From the NCBI GenBank assembly GCA_024704765.1, contig JAKMXF010000310.1, forward strand, positions 1-64,000: a stretch of 64,000 nucleotides of DNA, written 5' to 3'. This document shows positions 11,327-24,582 of this stretch, piece after piece. Below the pieces are notes generated by a model that saw nothing but the letters and a program-made list of their open reading frames with translations, did not search any database and was not told the DNA's origin. A program made the translations under genes and the position numbers. Each line of letters begins with the position of its first letter. The stretch's first letter is position 1. The DNA is from Oopsacas minuta. Taxonomy: Eukaryota > Porifera > Hexactinellida > Lyssacinosida > Leucopsacidae.

Positions 11327-13213
11327 ATGGCAACATCTATGACAAAAGGACATTTCTTATACACTCCTGACCCCAAGACATCCAGAGGAAAGACTAGCAC
11401 CTCAAGGAGACAAATGCTATCACATAAAAGTAACTATTATCATTATTACTTAGAGACAGTTGAGGAACATATTAACAATATAGCTAAGGGGAGCTACACT
11501 AAAATGTCAGAGCGGATTTGTAATCATTTGATAGTGAAGTTAGAAGAGTTTGATAAAAGAGTTTACAAATTATTTCCCAGCATTCCCACTGCCGCAATAA
11601 TATCTGGGATAAATATAGCAGATCATGAGTTCATGTACGAACAACTGAATGAATCTTTGGCTAATAAAATCTCGATAGCAAGTATTGTTCTAAATTCGAG
11701 GAATTGTCCAAATCTAAAAACCTGTTGGAAGTATATCTTCACAACATTGTATAAGAAGCTTGATTTGGATACAACTGGTGTAGACATGAGCAAACTCACT
11801 GCAAGAGCACTGAATAAATTACTCACAACAAATGGAGAAGAATTGCGTGATACCCCTCTTACTCTAATTATAATATTCGAAGAATTCGAGGCAATGTCAG
11901 ATGAAGTTGTGAATCACGTAATAATGTGTGTCCATCAATATGTGGATACTTTTCCAGTTGCAATTATAGTGAATGTTGCCATATTCGTAAGTGTATTATA
12001 CGACAAACTTAGCTGGAACGCTTCCAGTATTCTCAACGTCAAAGAATTTGAATTATTCTCATCATTTCAGCTTCTGACTAATATAATGAATGACCTCATA
12101 TTAACTCCAAATATTCCGTTCGTGTTTACTCCAGATCTTCTGACCTGGCTATATGACCAATTCTCAATGTACAGCATGTCTATAAACCAGTTCAATCATA
12201 ACTTGAAGGTATCTCTGTATTACCATATGAAAACAGGGGGTTTCTTGGAATATACTTTCTATGAGAATATTGATCTAGATTCTGCATACTTCAGCAAAAC
12301 TTGGCTGATACAATACATGGCACAGATGAATAACAAGGAAGCTGGAAAGTCAGCTGTGAAACGAAAAGGTGGTCTCAAGATCAAAGAGGTTACTTTACAT
12401 GTTCAACAGCTGTTCGATTTGTATGAACTAGCTATTGGTTTGGCTGCTGCTCTATATCAGCTATTGCAAGTAATGGGAAAGGAAGTTCAAATATTCGCGA
12501 AAGATTATTACTCCATCTACATTCTGTTATTAAAATGTGATTTATTAGCAGATGATAATTTCCAAGGAGCACTTAAATATATTGGCTCTACACTGAACCA
12601 ACAATTATTAGCAGATTGTGTTAATGTATGTCAGACAGAATTGACACATACTTTAGCTAAATTACAGACAGAGAGCGAGAAGACATCTCTCGGTGAGATA
12701 ATAGATGGACTGTGCTGTATGCAAACTAAATTGGAATCAAACAAGGATAACCTACCAGTGAGTGTAAAATCAGAAGTTGTTCTAGCATTCAATAGTTTAA
12801 TTACAGATTATTTTATCACAAGGAACCCAATGAAACATCCTCTAGCAAAACTAGTATTCTGTGAACTCCCTAAAGACATGACTATGCTAGTAGACCCTTC
12901 AATACTCAACTCTGTTCATCAAGACCTTTCTAAACCGAATAGCAATATTATAGGAGATGTAAGCAGAGCAAATCTCCCTCCTATATGTATTGTGTATAGA
13001 TTGCTTAATGAAAGTGGCAAATTTGTCAACCTATACGATTGGTTCCAATCTTATAACTTTTGTAATGAGGAAGGAGGATTAGAAGATGATATCGATTTGG
13101 TTCAGGCTAAATTCTTCTCGGCAGTGGCAGAGCTTGAATTCTTAGGAATCATTAAACCTCACAAGAAGAAAGTTGATCATGTACACAAGTTAACACATGG
13201 ATTATTGTATTGA
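11327..13213 (+). CDS. ORC3: origin recognition complex subunit 3
   Basis: A single exon of 628 residues. It starts at the ATG at 11327; an in-frame TTG six bases earlier is not needed. The protein is part of the origin recognition complex that loads the replicative helicase in the nucleus. The N-terminus MATSMTKGHF matches the animal ORC3 start. IPTAAIISGINIADHE (about residues 85-100) and the region around FEEFEAMSDEVV fit the ORC3 AAA+-like core, which lacks a canonical Walker A motif as the family does. The C-terminus, with FFSAVAELEFLGIIKPHKKK (about 595-614), is the winged-helix end of the family. It is somewhat shorter than human ORC3 (about 711). The lack of introns is unusual for this gene but the frame is clean. 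A TAG lies 7 bases before the ATG. Confidence 0.93.
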   Translation: MATSMTKGHFLYTPDPKTSRGKTSTSRRQMLSHKSNYYHYYLETVEEHINNIAKGSYTKMSERICNHLIVKLEEFDKRVYKLFPSIPTAAIISGINIADHEFMYEQLNESLANKISIASIVLNSRNCPNLKTCWKYIFTTLYKKLDLDTTGVDMSKLTARALNKLLTTNGEELRDTPLTLIIIFEEFEAMSDEVVNHVIMCVHQYVDTFPVAIIVNVAIFVSVLYDKLSWNASSILNVKEFELFSSFQLLTNIMNDLILTPNIPFVFTPDLLTWLYDQFSMYSMSINQFNHNLKVSLYYHMKTGGFLEYTFYENIDLDSAYFSKTWLIQYMAQMNNKEAGKSAVKRKGGLKIKEVTLHVQQLFDLYELAIGLAAALYQLLQVMGKEVQIFAKDYYSIYILLLKCDLLADDNFQGALKYIGSTLNQQLLADCVNVCQTELTHTLAKLQTESEKTSLGEIIDGLCCMQTKLESNKDNLPVSVKSEVVLAFNSLITDYFITRNPMKHPLAKLVFCELPKDMTMLVDPSILNSVHQDLSKPNSNIIGDVSRANLPPICIVYRLLNESGKFVNLYDWFQSYNFCNEEGGLEDDIDLVQAKFFSAVAELEFLGIIKPHKKKVDHVHKLTHGLLY

Positions 13214-14349
13214 CACCGAAAAGAAAATTATTTGTAGAACTATGATAATTCAATGCAGACTTCAAATAATTACATAGTTGATCTGGTATAGACTTCGTTA
13301 GACATTTTTACTACAAACAAGTATAGTCTACATCAGACACGCAGCCCTTCTTATGTATTATAGAGAGTTCACTTCAAATGGTATCATATGCCAAATCGCA
13401 TTACTTTGTAATAGTTAAACCTTTCATATTGTGTTGTTTCAGCACAACAATGGTTTCCCCAAAGAAAAGAGGTAAGTTAATCCTTAAAAGAGAGAGATGA
13501 AACAAATATGCAATAGTTGGAGGGGGATTACTTGTAGAAAGAAAAGGCATATACAGTAGAACTCGGATATAGCATACCCTCAAGGGAGTGAAATTACTTA
13601 CGTCATAACACAGGTGTATTTACATATAATCAATCCTACATAATCTGAAAATTTTGGTTCAGAAATTTTAGTTATATGCAAATTTCTAGCGTAATTTAAG
13701 AAAACAAGTCCCAATTAACATTTTACATTTCTTTGGAAAACATAGACGAGACTCCGCCTCTGCATTTTCTATTGATCGAATACTGTCGGGAAAATGTGAT
13801 TTATGATGTCAAAAAGGTACTAAAATGTCGTTTTTGGTGTGGAAATTGGTTAAAAGGAAGCGGTAATATTTTAGTGTTCTTCCATTATGAGCGTATAACG
13901 AAAGTCATTTAACCGACCGTAATCGGTAATGACTTTTATTTATTCTATTTGTCATTATTCTGGGAGATTCATTTACCAGATACGACAGTGAGAATCTCTA
14001 GATATAATCTAATTTTACTAATTCATTGAAAATAGGTCATGAATTATGAATTATTCAAATGAATTAGTCGAAGAAGTAATACGTATGGTACCAAATAGCA
14101 GTCACTACTCCCCAAATTACTCATAATCTTACAGTAATGTTCAAATTTACAGGAAATTGAATACCGATACCTAGTAATTAGGTTCTATTGACAAAATACG
14201 TTACAAATTCCGAAAAAACCATGAAATAAATAGAATTATTTTAGTATGATAGTAATTACCAATTATGTAAATAGAATGACAATAAAGCAGGATAAAGTAG
14301 TATTATTTATCTATTGTTAATGTTTTATTGATATTAATATACTAATCGT
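13214..14349. other. intergenic; one lone pogo-type end at about 13553
   Basis: TACAGTAGAACTCGGATATA at about 13553-13572 resembles the ends of the pogo/Tigger-type elements found elsewhere in the window, but no matching right end was found. The rest is AT-rich sequence with no recognisable gene. Confidence 0.4.
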
Positions 14350-14600
14350 GATTATTTCTCATTCTTTCGAATAAAACAAAGAATATCGATAGATTCATCA
14401 TTAAGTTTTGTCCGGAACTTGTTACATAGGTAAGCAGCTGATGAAAATATTCGTTCAGCTTCTACTCATTGCATTAATAACTTAGTAAGAGATCCCGGGA
14501 CTAGCTGCATGTAACGAAATTGTATCTTGTATGGTGGCTTTAACCAATCATATGGTAAAATATTTTGTTCAATCAATTTCCCTGCCCAAACGTGTATTGA
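14350..14600 (-). pseudogene. hAT transposase relic, C-terminal dimerisation domain
   Basis: On the minus strand, about 14350-14465 reads VEAERIFSSAAYLCNKFRTK and continues LNDESIDILCF. This is the hallmark of the hAT C-terminal dimerisation domain (S/A-x-E-R-x-F-S-x-A). A stop precedes the Val, and the sequence upstream (to about 14600) keeps only a vague match (FRYMQLVPGS), so it is a broken fragment. It belongs to a different hAT lineage from the element at 503-2848, whose C-terminal motif is SETGFSSL. Confidence 0.7.
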
Positions 14601-14870
14601 AATATCCCTATCTATATAATTATATGCCCTAACCCAGGAACATATCCCAATTCAACACAAATCATAACAGCTATAACAGTATTTCTAATTTAGAATGAAT
14701 TAGCATGACTTGACACAGAGCTATAACATCTATTGCTGTGTATTTTGATTAGCTTAGTCTACATACTTGTCAGTGACAAGCGTACAAGCAGTACATGATG
14801 AGCATTATTTTATGAGATTAAGTTACTAAGGAGAGTACGTAATTATCTAGGGGGAGAATTATGTAGAGGC

Positions 14871-17800
14871 TCAGGGCTCTAGGCTAACATGAGACTTTGT
14901 CTGTTCCTCTGGGGGCTTGTCTGCTGGAGGGAGAGACACAACGTCTTCAGGTTGGAAAGGCTGTATGTCAGAACCTGATCCTAGACTTGAGCTAGAGACT
15001 AGAGGGGCGGGACCATAAATATCCATCGCAGAGGGAGGAGAGGAGCTAGAAACTTCTATGTGAGACTTGATAGTCAGGTCGGTAGGTGTCTGCTGGATGG
15101 GATCATTAGAGAGGAGGGTGGGTACAGGAGTAAAGTATAATTGGTTATCTACGTGTATCTTATCACCCATACCTTCATCAGGTTTCCTTCCAGTGAAGTC
15201 ATTAGTCCTACCATTGACAGCAACTGGTCCTATCTTAGAGTATTCAGAAGCAACACTGTCTTCAGCATTAGGGTCTGAGGAGAAAGGATGGAACTTCTGA
15301 GCACCAGTTATCTGCTCGGGTATCTGTATACTGAATTGAGGACCTACTATAGTGCTCTTAGCTAAGTCACCCTCACCCTGTACCTGGTAGTTGAGGTTCT
15401 GTTGTGTCATATTAGGAGGCATGGCAGATTCAATAGAAGGAGTAGTTACAGTGGTTATATGAGGTCCTGTATGAGAGGAGCTCCTATTGTTCTGCTGGTA
15501 GTAGAATACATTGTTAGGATGCTGTACCTGAGGTCTGGGGTAGTAGTTCTTACTTCTGAACTGATTATTAGAATTACGTAGCTGAGTAGAGTACTGAGGC
15601 TGCTGAGCTCTGACTGGTCCCACAGGTCCAACTAAACTGATGAATTGGTTATTCCGATATTGTGACATAGAGGGAGGTAACCCAATATTTTGCTGTGGAG
15701 CATATGATTTGATATAATTAGAGTTATTACCATTGTTACTCTTCCTGGGTCCTTTGTTGTAACTATTAGCACGGTGACTAGGGGCGTAGTTACGTATGTT
15801 AGGTTGTACCATGGAAGTAAAGGTAGCAGGGGAGGTCTTACGGAGAGTAGGGTTGTTGTATTGACTCATCTGATCCCATTTACCAGGAAAGGGGTAATAC
15901 ATTGGATGGGCAGGCATTTTGTCACCCATGCTCATTTTATCATTTCTGCGGTTTTTATCAGCACCCATAACAGCTGTTCGCATGTTACCTTGCAGTCCAT
16001 ATCCTCCGACCCCGAATGGACCGAGGGAAGGAGAGTTAGGGCTATATCCATGATTAAACTGTCTCATACTCCCCATCATTCCCTGGTGTGTAGGGGGACG
16101 TAAGGAACTACCTATGCCCCCTGGCATCATAGGAGTAGGTGTGTACACTGAGGGCATGGGGAACTGAGAAGCGGGATAGCCACCCGGGTTCATCCTTGGA
16201 GCAGTGAGAAGACCTCCTGCTGTTGTCGTAGCGTCTAGAGAGGGAATAGACTGCAGTATTGTCGGCTGAGTGTAATCTTGGGAGTAATTAGGACTCATAA
16301 AGTTAGCAGTAGCTAAGCTGCCGGATAGATACTGAGTGTCAGTATATCCCTGAAGACTGTTAGGGACAGAGGGGAGAAATTCAGGAGCGTTAACGTATTC
16401 AGACAAATCAGATTGTTTGTTACGAACAACTTTATCATCATCTGTGATAGCTTGCTGATGTGTAGTGGGGTATGAAGGGAAATCTCTTAGACTGGACATT
16501 GTAGGATCGTTAAACCAATCAGAATTGAATCCAGACTGAAGTATGGAGCGTGTAGCAGCATCAGGAAACACGTTAGAGGTAGGAGGAGGGAGAGGAGACT
16601 CTGCCTTCTTGTGTTCAGTAACGGATATAGGGGTAGATATAGGTTGAGTAGTTTGGATAGGAGTGTTACTCAAGGGACGCTCCTCTATTTTACTTGGTAC
16701 AGGTACCTGTCTGGGTATTTCAATAGATTTATCAGACTGATTCTGTGGAGTAGGGGTGCGATCATCAGGGGGAACACTCCAGTCTGTTGTAGCTCTATCA
16801 CCCCCCTCAAACTCCTGCTCCACCTCTTCCTTCTTCTCACTATGAGCTAGCATGTGAGCGTGTGGTGTCTGGTCTATTTCTGCCAATTCTTCTAACATCA
16901 TAGAATTGACAATTGTAGTAGACACAATCTCCTGCATCTCGTCATTCTCATCACTCAAGTGCTCTACTTTATCAGATTGTTCTGGAATATTCAGGTCAGG
17001 ACTTAATGAATCTGACATGGTCCTCTTAGAAGTGACAGGCTCCTTAACAGCTTCAGTTTCGTCATTGCTCTCCGCTGATTCATCGGAATTCTTATCTTCT
17101 ATCTGAGCAGATTTTCCAGGGGGAGGAGGGGGGGGTGGGGCTGTAATATTCTTACTAGCTATAGCAGAGAAACTCAGTCCTGGTTGTACGTAGTTACTGC
17201 CTGATGAAGCAGCGGATGTAGAAGTTTTGTGAGCAGGTGGAGGTGAATCTCCTCGAGGGTGCTGATTAGACCTCTTGTCGAAGTCTGGTCCCTTCTGAAT
17301 GCTACGTTTTGGAGAAATCTACACAACACATAGATATAAACTACTGTTATTGGATAGATAGAACAGTTTCATTTCTCTAACTAGTTAGCCGTAATTATTC
17401 GGCTCATAAACGATCCTTCTAAGTAAGCATATAAAAAATATTTATTGGTTCCATCACACAAGTACAGTATCGCTAATTTTGATCCGGCCTCTGGGGGAAT
17501 ATTAGATCGCATAGGATGGAAACTACTATGTAACAAATTGGGGTAATCAAACTCCTGTTATTCTCTAAAATACGAAACTCTTATAGAGGATTAGACCAAC
17601 AAATGGCCAATTAAACTGTACTGCATTGAATGTTAACAAAATTATGGAAAGTTAATAGTGTGACATCATAGGAATGCTCTTAGCAATATATTAATGTTTA
17701 ACTCATTTAGACTAATATTATTCGAAGAATCCCAAAATCCGATAAATTTCTATGACTATCTCCATATTGTCCTGTTATCTAAGTAGTAATAGCAGACACT

Positions 17801-20800
17801 CTCTTGAAGCTGTGTAGTAGTAGTATTGTAATTCATAAGAACTAGCATCTGGTAACAAACGAGGAAGCTTAACGAGTTATTGTAATCAATCTAGAATAAT
17901 GAAGGAGCACATTCAAGAGTGATGCCAGAAGATAAACAAGGTGTACCGTGTAGCACTCATAAAAATGAATAGTCCTGCTAGATGTGAAAATATTGAGGAT
18001 AGCATAATAGTGAATAAACTTAATAGATGAATGAAATACCTAATTAACAACTTTCCAGAAAACAGATCATCTAGTATGATAGACTCTCGTATATACGTAC
18101 ATCACCATTGGATACATAAGCACCAAGTTTTGGTACCTGGTTTAAAGGAGGAGATTGCATTTTGTGAAATTTGCATAGAGGTACCCGTAATTTCGCATGA
18201 TGGACTTCATAGCGCGATCTGTACATCTATACATGGAAACCGGCTAGACTAAATACAATAAAGTTCGCCTCTTAGAAGCTACTTTCGGGATTATCACTTA
18301 TATGTTGCCTCCTATTAGCATGAAATGGAAACACCTTATTTAGAATGTTAGGTCCGCGATTGGAAATGAGAATTGTATATCAGAGAGAGGCTAATAGAAG
18401 ATGCTATTTTAAGATTCATCTTGTATGACTAGGTTAGATGGTCTGTAATAAGATCATTACAATATACTACTAGTTATCTAAACTCCAGATGTTAAATGAT
18501 AGATTATAATTACTTACTAAAGAAAGACAGACCAGTTCATATTATACAACTGTAATATTAAACTATCTTTGTACCAGTCAGAGTTCAAGTTGCACAATAA
18601 TATCTAATATTATTAATCGACATATTAAGTACATAATTAGATTGGTACTTGTATCTATCTGTGGACAAAAGGAGCTGTACATTATCACTGCATTATCACG
18701 AGTCAGATAATACATAGAATTTAGCGTATGCAAAACTAATTCCAGGAGGGAGAGAGGTAAATTTAATTTATTAAACGAAAGGTGAGTTTCAGTGCCTGCA
18801 CGTGAGACATTCTATATGTTCTATATGAATTACATCAGATCAGTGATTTTCAACCGGTGTGCCATCAGAATGTCACAGGCATAAATCAAATTTGTTTAAA
18901 ATGCTTTTAGGTGCTTAGTTACTGGCCCTCTGGTCATAAAACTGTTATTAAGAGCCAAAAAAACTGCTCCTTAACACCAACATTTACATATAATTGGTAT
19001 CTCTCGAGAAATATTGAAATAATGGTTATATTAAAGTTGAATTCATTCTTGACTGGTGGCCTAGAAATTAATGGATGAAATGAGTGTGCCATATTTCGAA
19101 TAGAGTTGAGAAACACTGAATTACATCGATGTTATCAGGGTTGAAACGAATACTCGAATATTCGTGGATGGAAGAAATTTCGGGTACAATTTATATCTTT
19201 ATGACGTAATAAAATATTATACATACTTGTATACTGTAATCTAATCATTATAAGTAACTTACATGAGAAGGCTTGTCAGATACTTTAGCACGTGCCATCC
19301 CCTGAGATTTCTGAGGAGACCCACCCCTAGAGAAGCGAGGTTCTGTAGTAGAAGATAAGGGCTTATTAAGTTGATTCATTGACCTGGATCCAGGCCCTCC
19401 GTCTTGATATCTGTTCCCGCATATCTCATCTTGAATACGACCCCTACCCCGACCAAGAGAGCGTGGTACTTCTACTTCTGTAGAGGACATCCCTCTTCCT
19501 TTGGTTTTCTTTCGTATTTCTATGAATCCTGAATCAGTAGGAGTAGTGCTGAGTTGGATATCTCTATCTTCTGTTCTAGCATCTTCTCCAGGATCTACAT
19601 CAGTCCAGTCTGTTTCAGACTTCTGAATAGGTTCGGTATTATGAGATACAGACTCTGTATCAGTAACCGTATGTTGATTAGACAATTTACGTTGCTGGGT
19701 ATATCTGTGTCCAGTAGAACCCTCAGGTCTAGGCTGTCTCCAGTTTTCTTGAATATCAGATCTCCTCTTCTCGTCGATTACAGAGATCCTCTTATCTCCC
19801 TCCCGATCAGGTGATACGTCATCGTCCTCATTTTCTCCTTTGTTTGAGACTGCACTCGCATAGGATACGTTAGTGGAGGCCCCTGGACGAGGTCCAAAGG
19901 AGCCTCCTGGTCGTCCCTCGCCTGACTGTTTTGTACTATACTTATCCCCCCTGTCATGATCGCGAAACTGTCCCCTGTCTCTATCACTTCCGTAGAATTG
20001 TCCACTATCCCTATCACGAACGTGGTATTGTCCCCTTTCCCTATCCCTATCCCAATCGTCGCGGAACGGCCTTTTGTCAATATCACGGAATTGCCTCCTT
20101 TCATTGTCACGAGATTGACCCCTATCATTAGACCCTCCATCTACTCTCCAACTATCATTCCTACCCTCTCCCTGTCTCCATTGGTGCCTCCTGTTCCCAT
20201 TAGAGTTCCTATCTCTATCTTGGAAATCTCTCCTCTGGTATCCACCATGGGAGGAAGATCCTCTATCATTTCTATCTTCTCTCCTCCCTCTGTCATACCG
20301 ATCAGTTCTAAACTTATCGTCCCTATCAGTCCTATCAAATTTACTTCCTCTATCCCCATACCTACTTCTCTCCTCTGTTTCATTCCCTTCTGTCCTCCAA
20401 CTCTGATTCTTATCAGCATCGCTTCCAAACTTTGAGCGACTCCCTTGTCTCCCAAACGGCCTCTTATCATCTGACCTGTGTCTCTCTCTGTCTTTTCTAT
20501 TTTCCCATGAGTCCTGTCTACGATGGTACCCACCTTTGTCCTGTTTAAATACGTCATCGTCTTGACCTCGTGATCCCCTCCCCCCAGCTAACTCGTGTTT
20601 CTCTGCTACCTTAGTGGGTATTATGGTTAAGCTCTGTACAGGATCATTCTCTCCTAGTTTAGGAAATCCTTGTAGTCCTTGTCTCTGTTGCCCAGCCAAA
20701 TCGTTTTGCTGTCGTTTCTCCCATACGTTAGTTGTTTCTTTCTGAACTCCACTCCCTAAATACAAATACGTACATATATGACGTCATGGAATACTAGAAA

Positions 20801-23800
20801 TGGATAAATTACACTTTCTTAGCGGGCGAGAAACCATGAAACTTTTATATTATTAAATTAGAGAATATGATAGGAAATAATGATACACAATATCACGCAA
20901 TACATGGATGGAGGTGTTAGATAATGCAATTAATTCATACATTTGTTCGTGTGATAAAGCTAATACTCTCATGAGCAAATTTCTATCAATACAGTATTGT
21001 TAATGTATACGCTAATATAAATTAATATATTACCTTTTACGGGAAGTGAACTAGCTGGTGTAATAGCATGCTGTTTATCCTGTTTCCAGGGGTCCTCTCT
21101 CGCTCTCTGTTCTGAAACAGGTTGCGGAGGCTGCTCAGATGTCCTCTGTACCTCAGATACTTGTACAGCTGAGGAGGGTAAGGTAGGGACTGTATGTCTC
21201 ATAGATATAGTCTGAGGTTGTTTGGGGATTAATGGAATTGATTGAGGAGGAAGCTCCTCGCTTGGTGAGTTAGATGTTAGCTCTAGACATTTCTCTTGAG
21301 GAAAGGGTTCAACAGGTGTAATAGCTTTTGAGTCAGACGTCTATAGTACATAAATAGTGTTATTAGTAATTAAATCAGAAAATTAGCGGGTGGCAGATTA
21401 GAAATATAGTCGGTCATTTCCAACCCAATTTACTATTTATACACTCACAAAGCATGGAATGTAGAGTGCAAATATATCATATGATAAATCAATTTTGACA
21501 CCTTTTGAATATAAACAAAGTTCCAAAATTAACTTTTTAATTTAATATTGAAATAGGATTAATTGCCAAATTATGTGAAACTCTTAGTAAGAAAACCCAA
21601 CTCCAGCTCCAGGTACAAATGGCTGTAGGTCAATTTCTCGTTAACGGGATCGTTATATTTCACATAATCGCGCGCATGAAAGTAGAAACGTAATGGAGCC
21701 ACACATTGTCCATGTCTAAAGAGCATCTCCCTAGAGGATCTGAGCTAAAAGGGCATCTTAGCCCATTAAAAAAGTAACATACGCCATACAGAATGTAGTA
21801 TATGCTAATGTATTGTCATTTAACTAATAGTAATGTAAGAGGACAATTTGTATGTTGTCATGTCATGCACCATCTGTACACAGTATTAAGAAGAATTCCT
21901 AACACATCATGATATCAGGGATACTATGATAGTTAAATATTAAAGAAATATATCAAATACTGCTAATATAAATATGATATCTCTATTCCTGTCATTGATA
22001 ATACAGCAATCTTATCATTTTTAATTACACTTGTGATAAATTCAGATGAAAAGAGCTATTACAATTCCAAATGTACTGTAATGACCTATTATACTATGGA
22101 TATATGATTAAAGGGAAAGCTACAAGCTGTAGTCTTTAATTTTTGTTGTCAATTGTATACAAGACATGGTCATTAGTTCTACTCAGTTATTATATTAATT
22201 ATCCAAATAGATTATTGCAACAAACAATAATCCTCTATAAGTAATGCAATACATCAGCTTGTAACGGACACAACATGAGCTGGAGAATTACATAATAATT
22301 ATTAAATAATTGATTTATGGATATCATAAACACATAATATGTAACCACCAGTGTTCTCGCTAGGCCTTTTTGGGGGGCGCAGCCACCCCTTATTGTGATT
22401 ATGCACCCCCTATCGTGCCTAAATAGACATAGTGTACCCCTCTATCGTGGATAAATAGACATAGTGTACCCCTCTATCGTGGATAAATAATGTTATATAT
22501 TCACCCAAAAAACGGGCCATCATCTTCTTTTTCCTTAAGGGTGTATTTTTACGCGTATTGTGCACAGAGTGTGTACGGCGCACCCCCCCCTATTACATAA
22601 TCCTGACGAGAACACTAGTAACCACTTGATAAATTGATTAACTTAAAATGAAACTAAGTATCCGCCGAATATTATAAATAGTAGTGAATAGCTAACCAGT
22701 CGTCTCATGATCGATACAGGAGTGTGGGTGTTCGTACCAGAGACACGCTGGGAGTCAGGGGAATTGGTTCGGTATTCTGGACCCTGTTGCATTCTAGCTC
22801 TCTCTTTATGAAGGGGAGGCTCTACTTTGTTCTAATGGAGAGATTTTAAGATAAGATAAGATTATAGAAAGCACTTCTTACGTTTGCTCTACTTGTGGAA
22901 GGTGAGAATTAAAAATAAAAGTAATGTGCTTAACTGACGTATTTCAGTTAAGATTACTTAAGGAATCGTATAATTCAACAGAATTGAGCCAAATACCACG
23001 GGACCATGAGAACCAGTTAAAAGTAGTAGCATACAGCATTGATAACCTTGTTAGGGGGTGTCTCTTTCCCTGAGGACTGAGTTAGTTCAGTGACATCTCT
23101 GGGAGGACCAATCCTTCTAAGTTGAACTTTCTCATGATCAGCTTCATCTCCTGAACTGTCAAATCTAAATAGAGAAAGTAATTAAAACAATATCAACTAT
23201 TATAGCTAGAAATGAAAATGGTGGACGGTGTAACGAATTCTGGGTAATGCGAACAGATTTAACCGTCTGTTAGTGTTCGTATTCATGAGACTCCACCATC
23301 ATTAATCTAATATTATACTATCCTAACATTTCAGTCTAATAGTTGTGATGGCAAGAATAGGCTAGTAGAATATTACCTAAATATTAGGTAATCTAGGCAT
23401 TCTAGAAATATCATAACTGGAGTTTTATCTTGTTAGCTAATAAATATAGCCATAGATGTCAAAAATGGGATTTTTGATGATTTGCTGTTCATCTATACGT
23501 TTTTTGAAAGTAATTGCTTTCAATGATTTCATTGAGTAAATGAAATGATACTATAAGTATTTTTATAAGTAGAATTACGGTCTAATCGGCTATAATCACA
23601 AATTTAGAACGTAAAAAGTGTTACTGGGTTACTTTGGTAGTTAGACACAATTGACCAATAATTAATTCATATAGGACATGGCTGGTAAAGGATCAGCTCT
23701 TTGAAACTCGTCGAATTAACCTGAGAATCTGGTTAACTGGTGACCTAATTAAACGGAGTACCATCATATTTGCTCATAGGCATGATTCTCTCTAGTTGTC

Positions 23801-24525
23801 ACCAGTGGACAACACATGGTATCTCAAGTCAACCACTAAAGCCCATATATGGAAGTAAACTTATGGACAATAGAAATCAAGTGGACAATTAGAGAACATT
23901 CACTCCTGAACTATGACTCACATAATTTTCTCTGTATAATCAACTGTATCCTGTTTGCCCGCCCAACCTGAAGCATCCATATCTGAATCAAAGTTTATAT
24001 GTTTAATAGGTAGAGACCTGATACTAGGAGAAGCATCACTCTCTGCAAACATTTCAGGAACTGTTTCATCACGAGAATAAGTTTGACTATAGAAACAATA
24101 AAATAATAATATGAAATAATAGAATACAAATAAAACGTTCTTACTGTAATCTTGTGTGAGAAGGGTAGTTACGATTCCTACCACTTCCATATTGAGACTC
24201 CCTTCCATATTGTCCCTGCCGATTGGAGTAAGAATTGCTATTACGAGATGATTCATTAGATCGCTCTAAAGAAACATAAAATAATCTCTAATCACACAAG
24301 ACGCATACACGATAAGATAGTTGATAATTCAATGAATTCCTTATCATAGGCGACGAACAGGGGGCCAATCTCCCTGTATGGTTACAGCCCTATTGAGCAA
24401 ATACAAAATATGTGTGACAGTGTTAGCACCCTTGATCATTCAAGTAGTTAGAAAGTTGTTCCTTATTATCGGAATTCAACTACAGTAGATTCCGCTCAAA
24501 GAGACACCGGTTAACTGGGGTAGAT

Positions 24526-24582
<57 letters not shown>

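Noticed and set aside
19554-20557. Several overlapping open frames on both strands
   Set aside because: They are shadow frames of the Arg/Asp-rich PRRC2 exon, whose biased codons keep other frames open.
22405-22490. Regularly spaced repeats that might suggest a CRISPR-like array
   Set aside because: The units are contiguous without spacers, sit inside a transposon, and the genome is animal.
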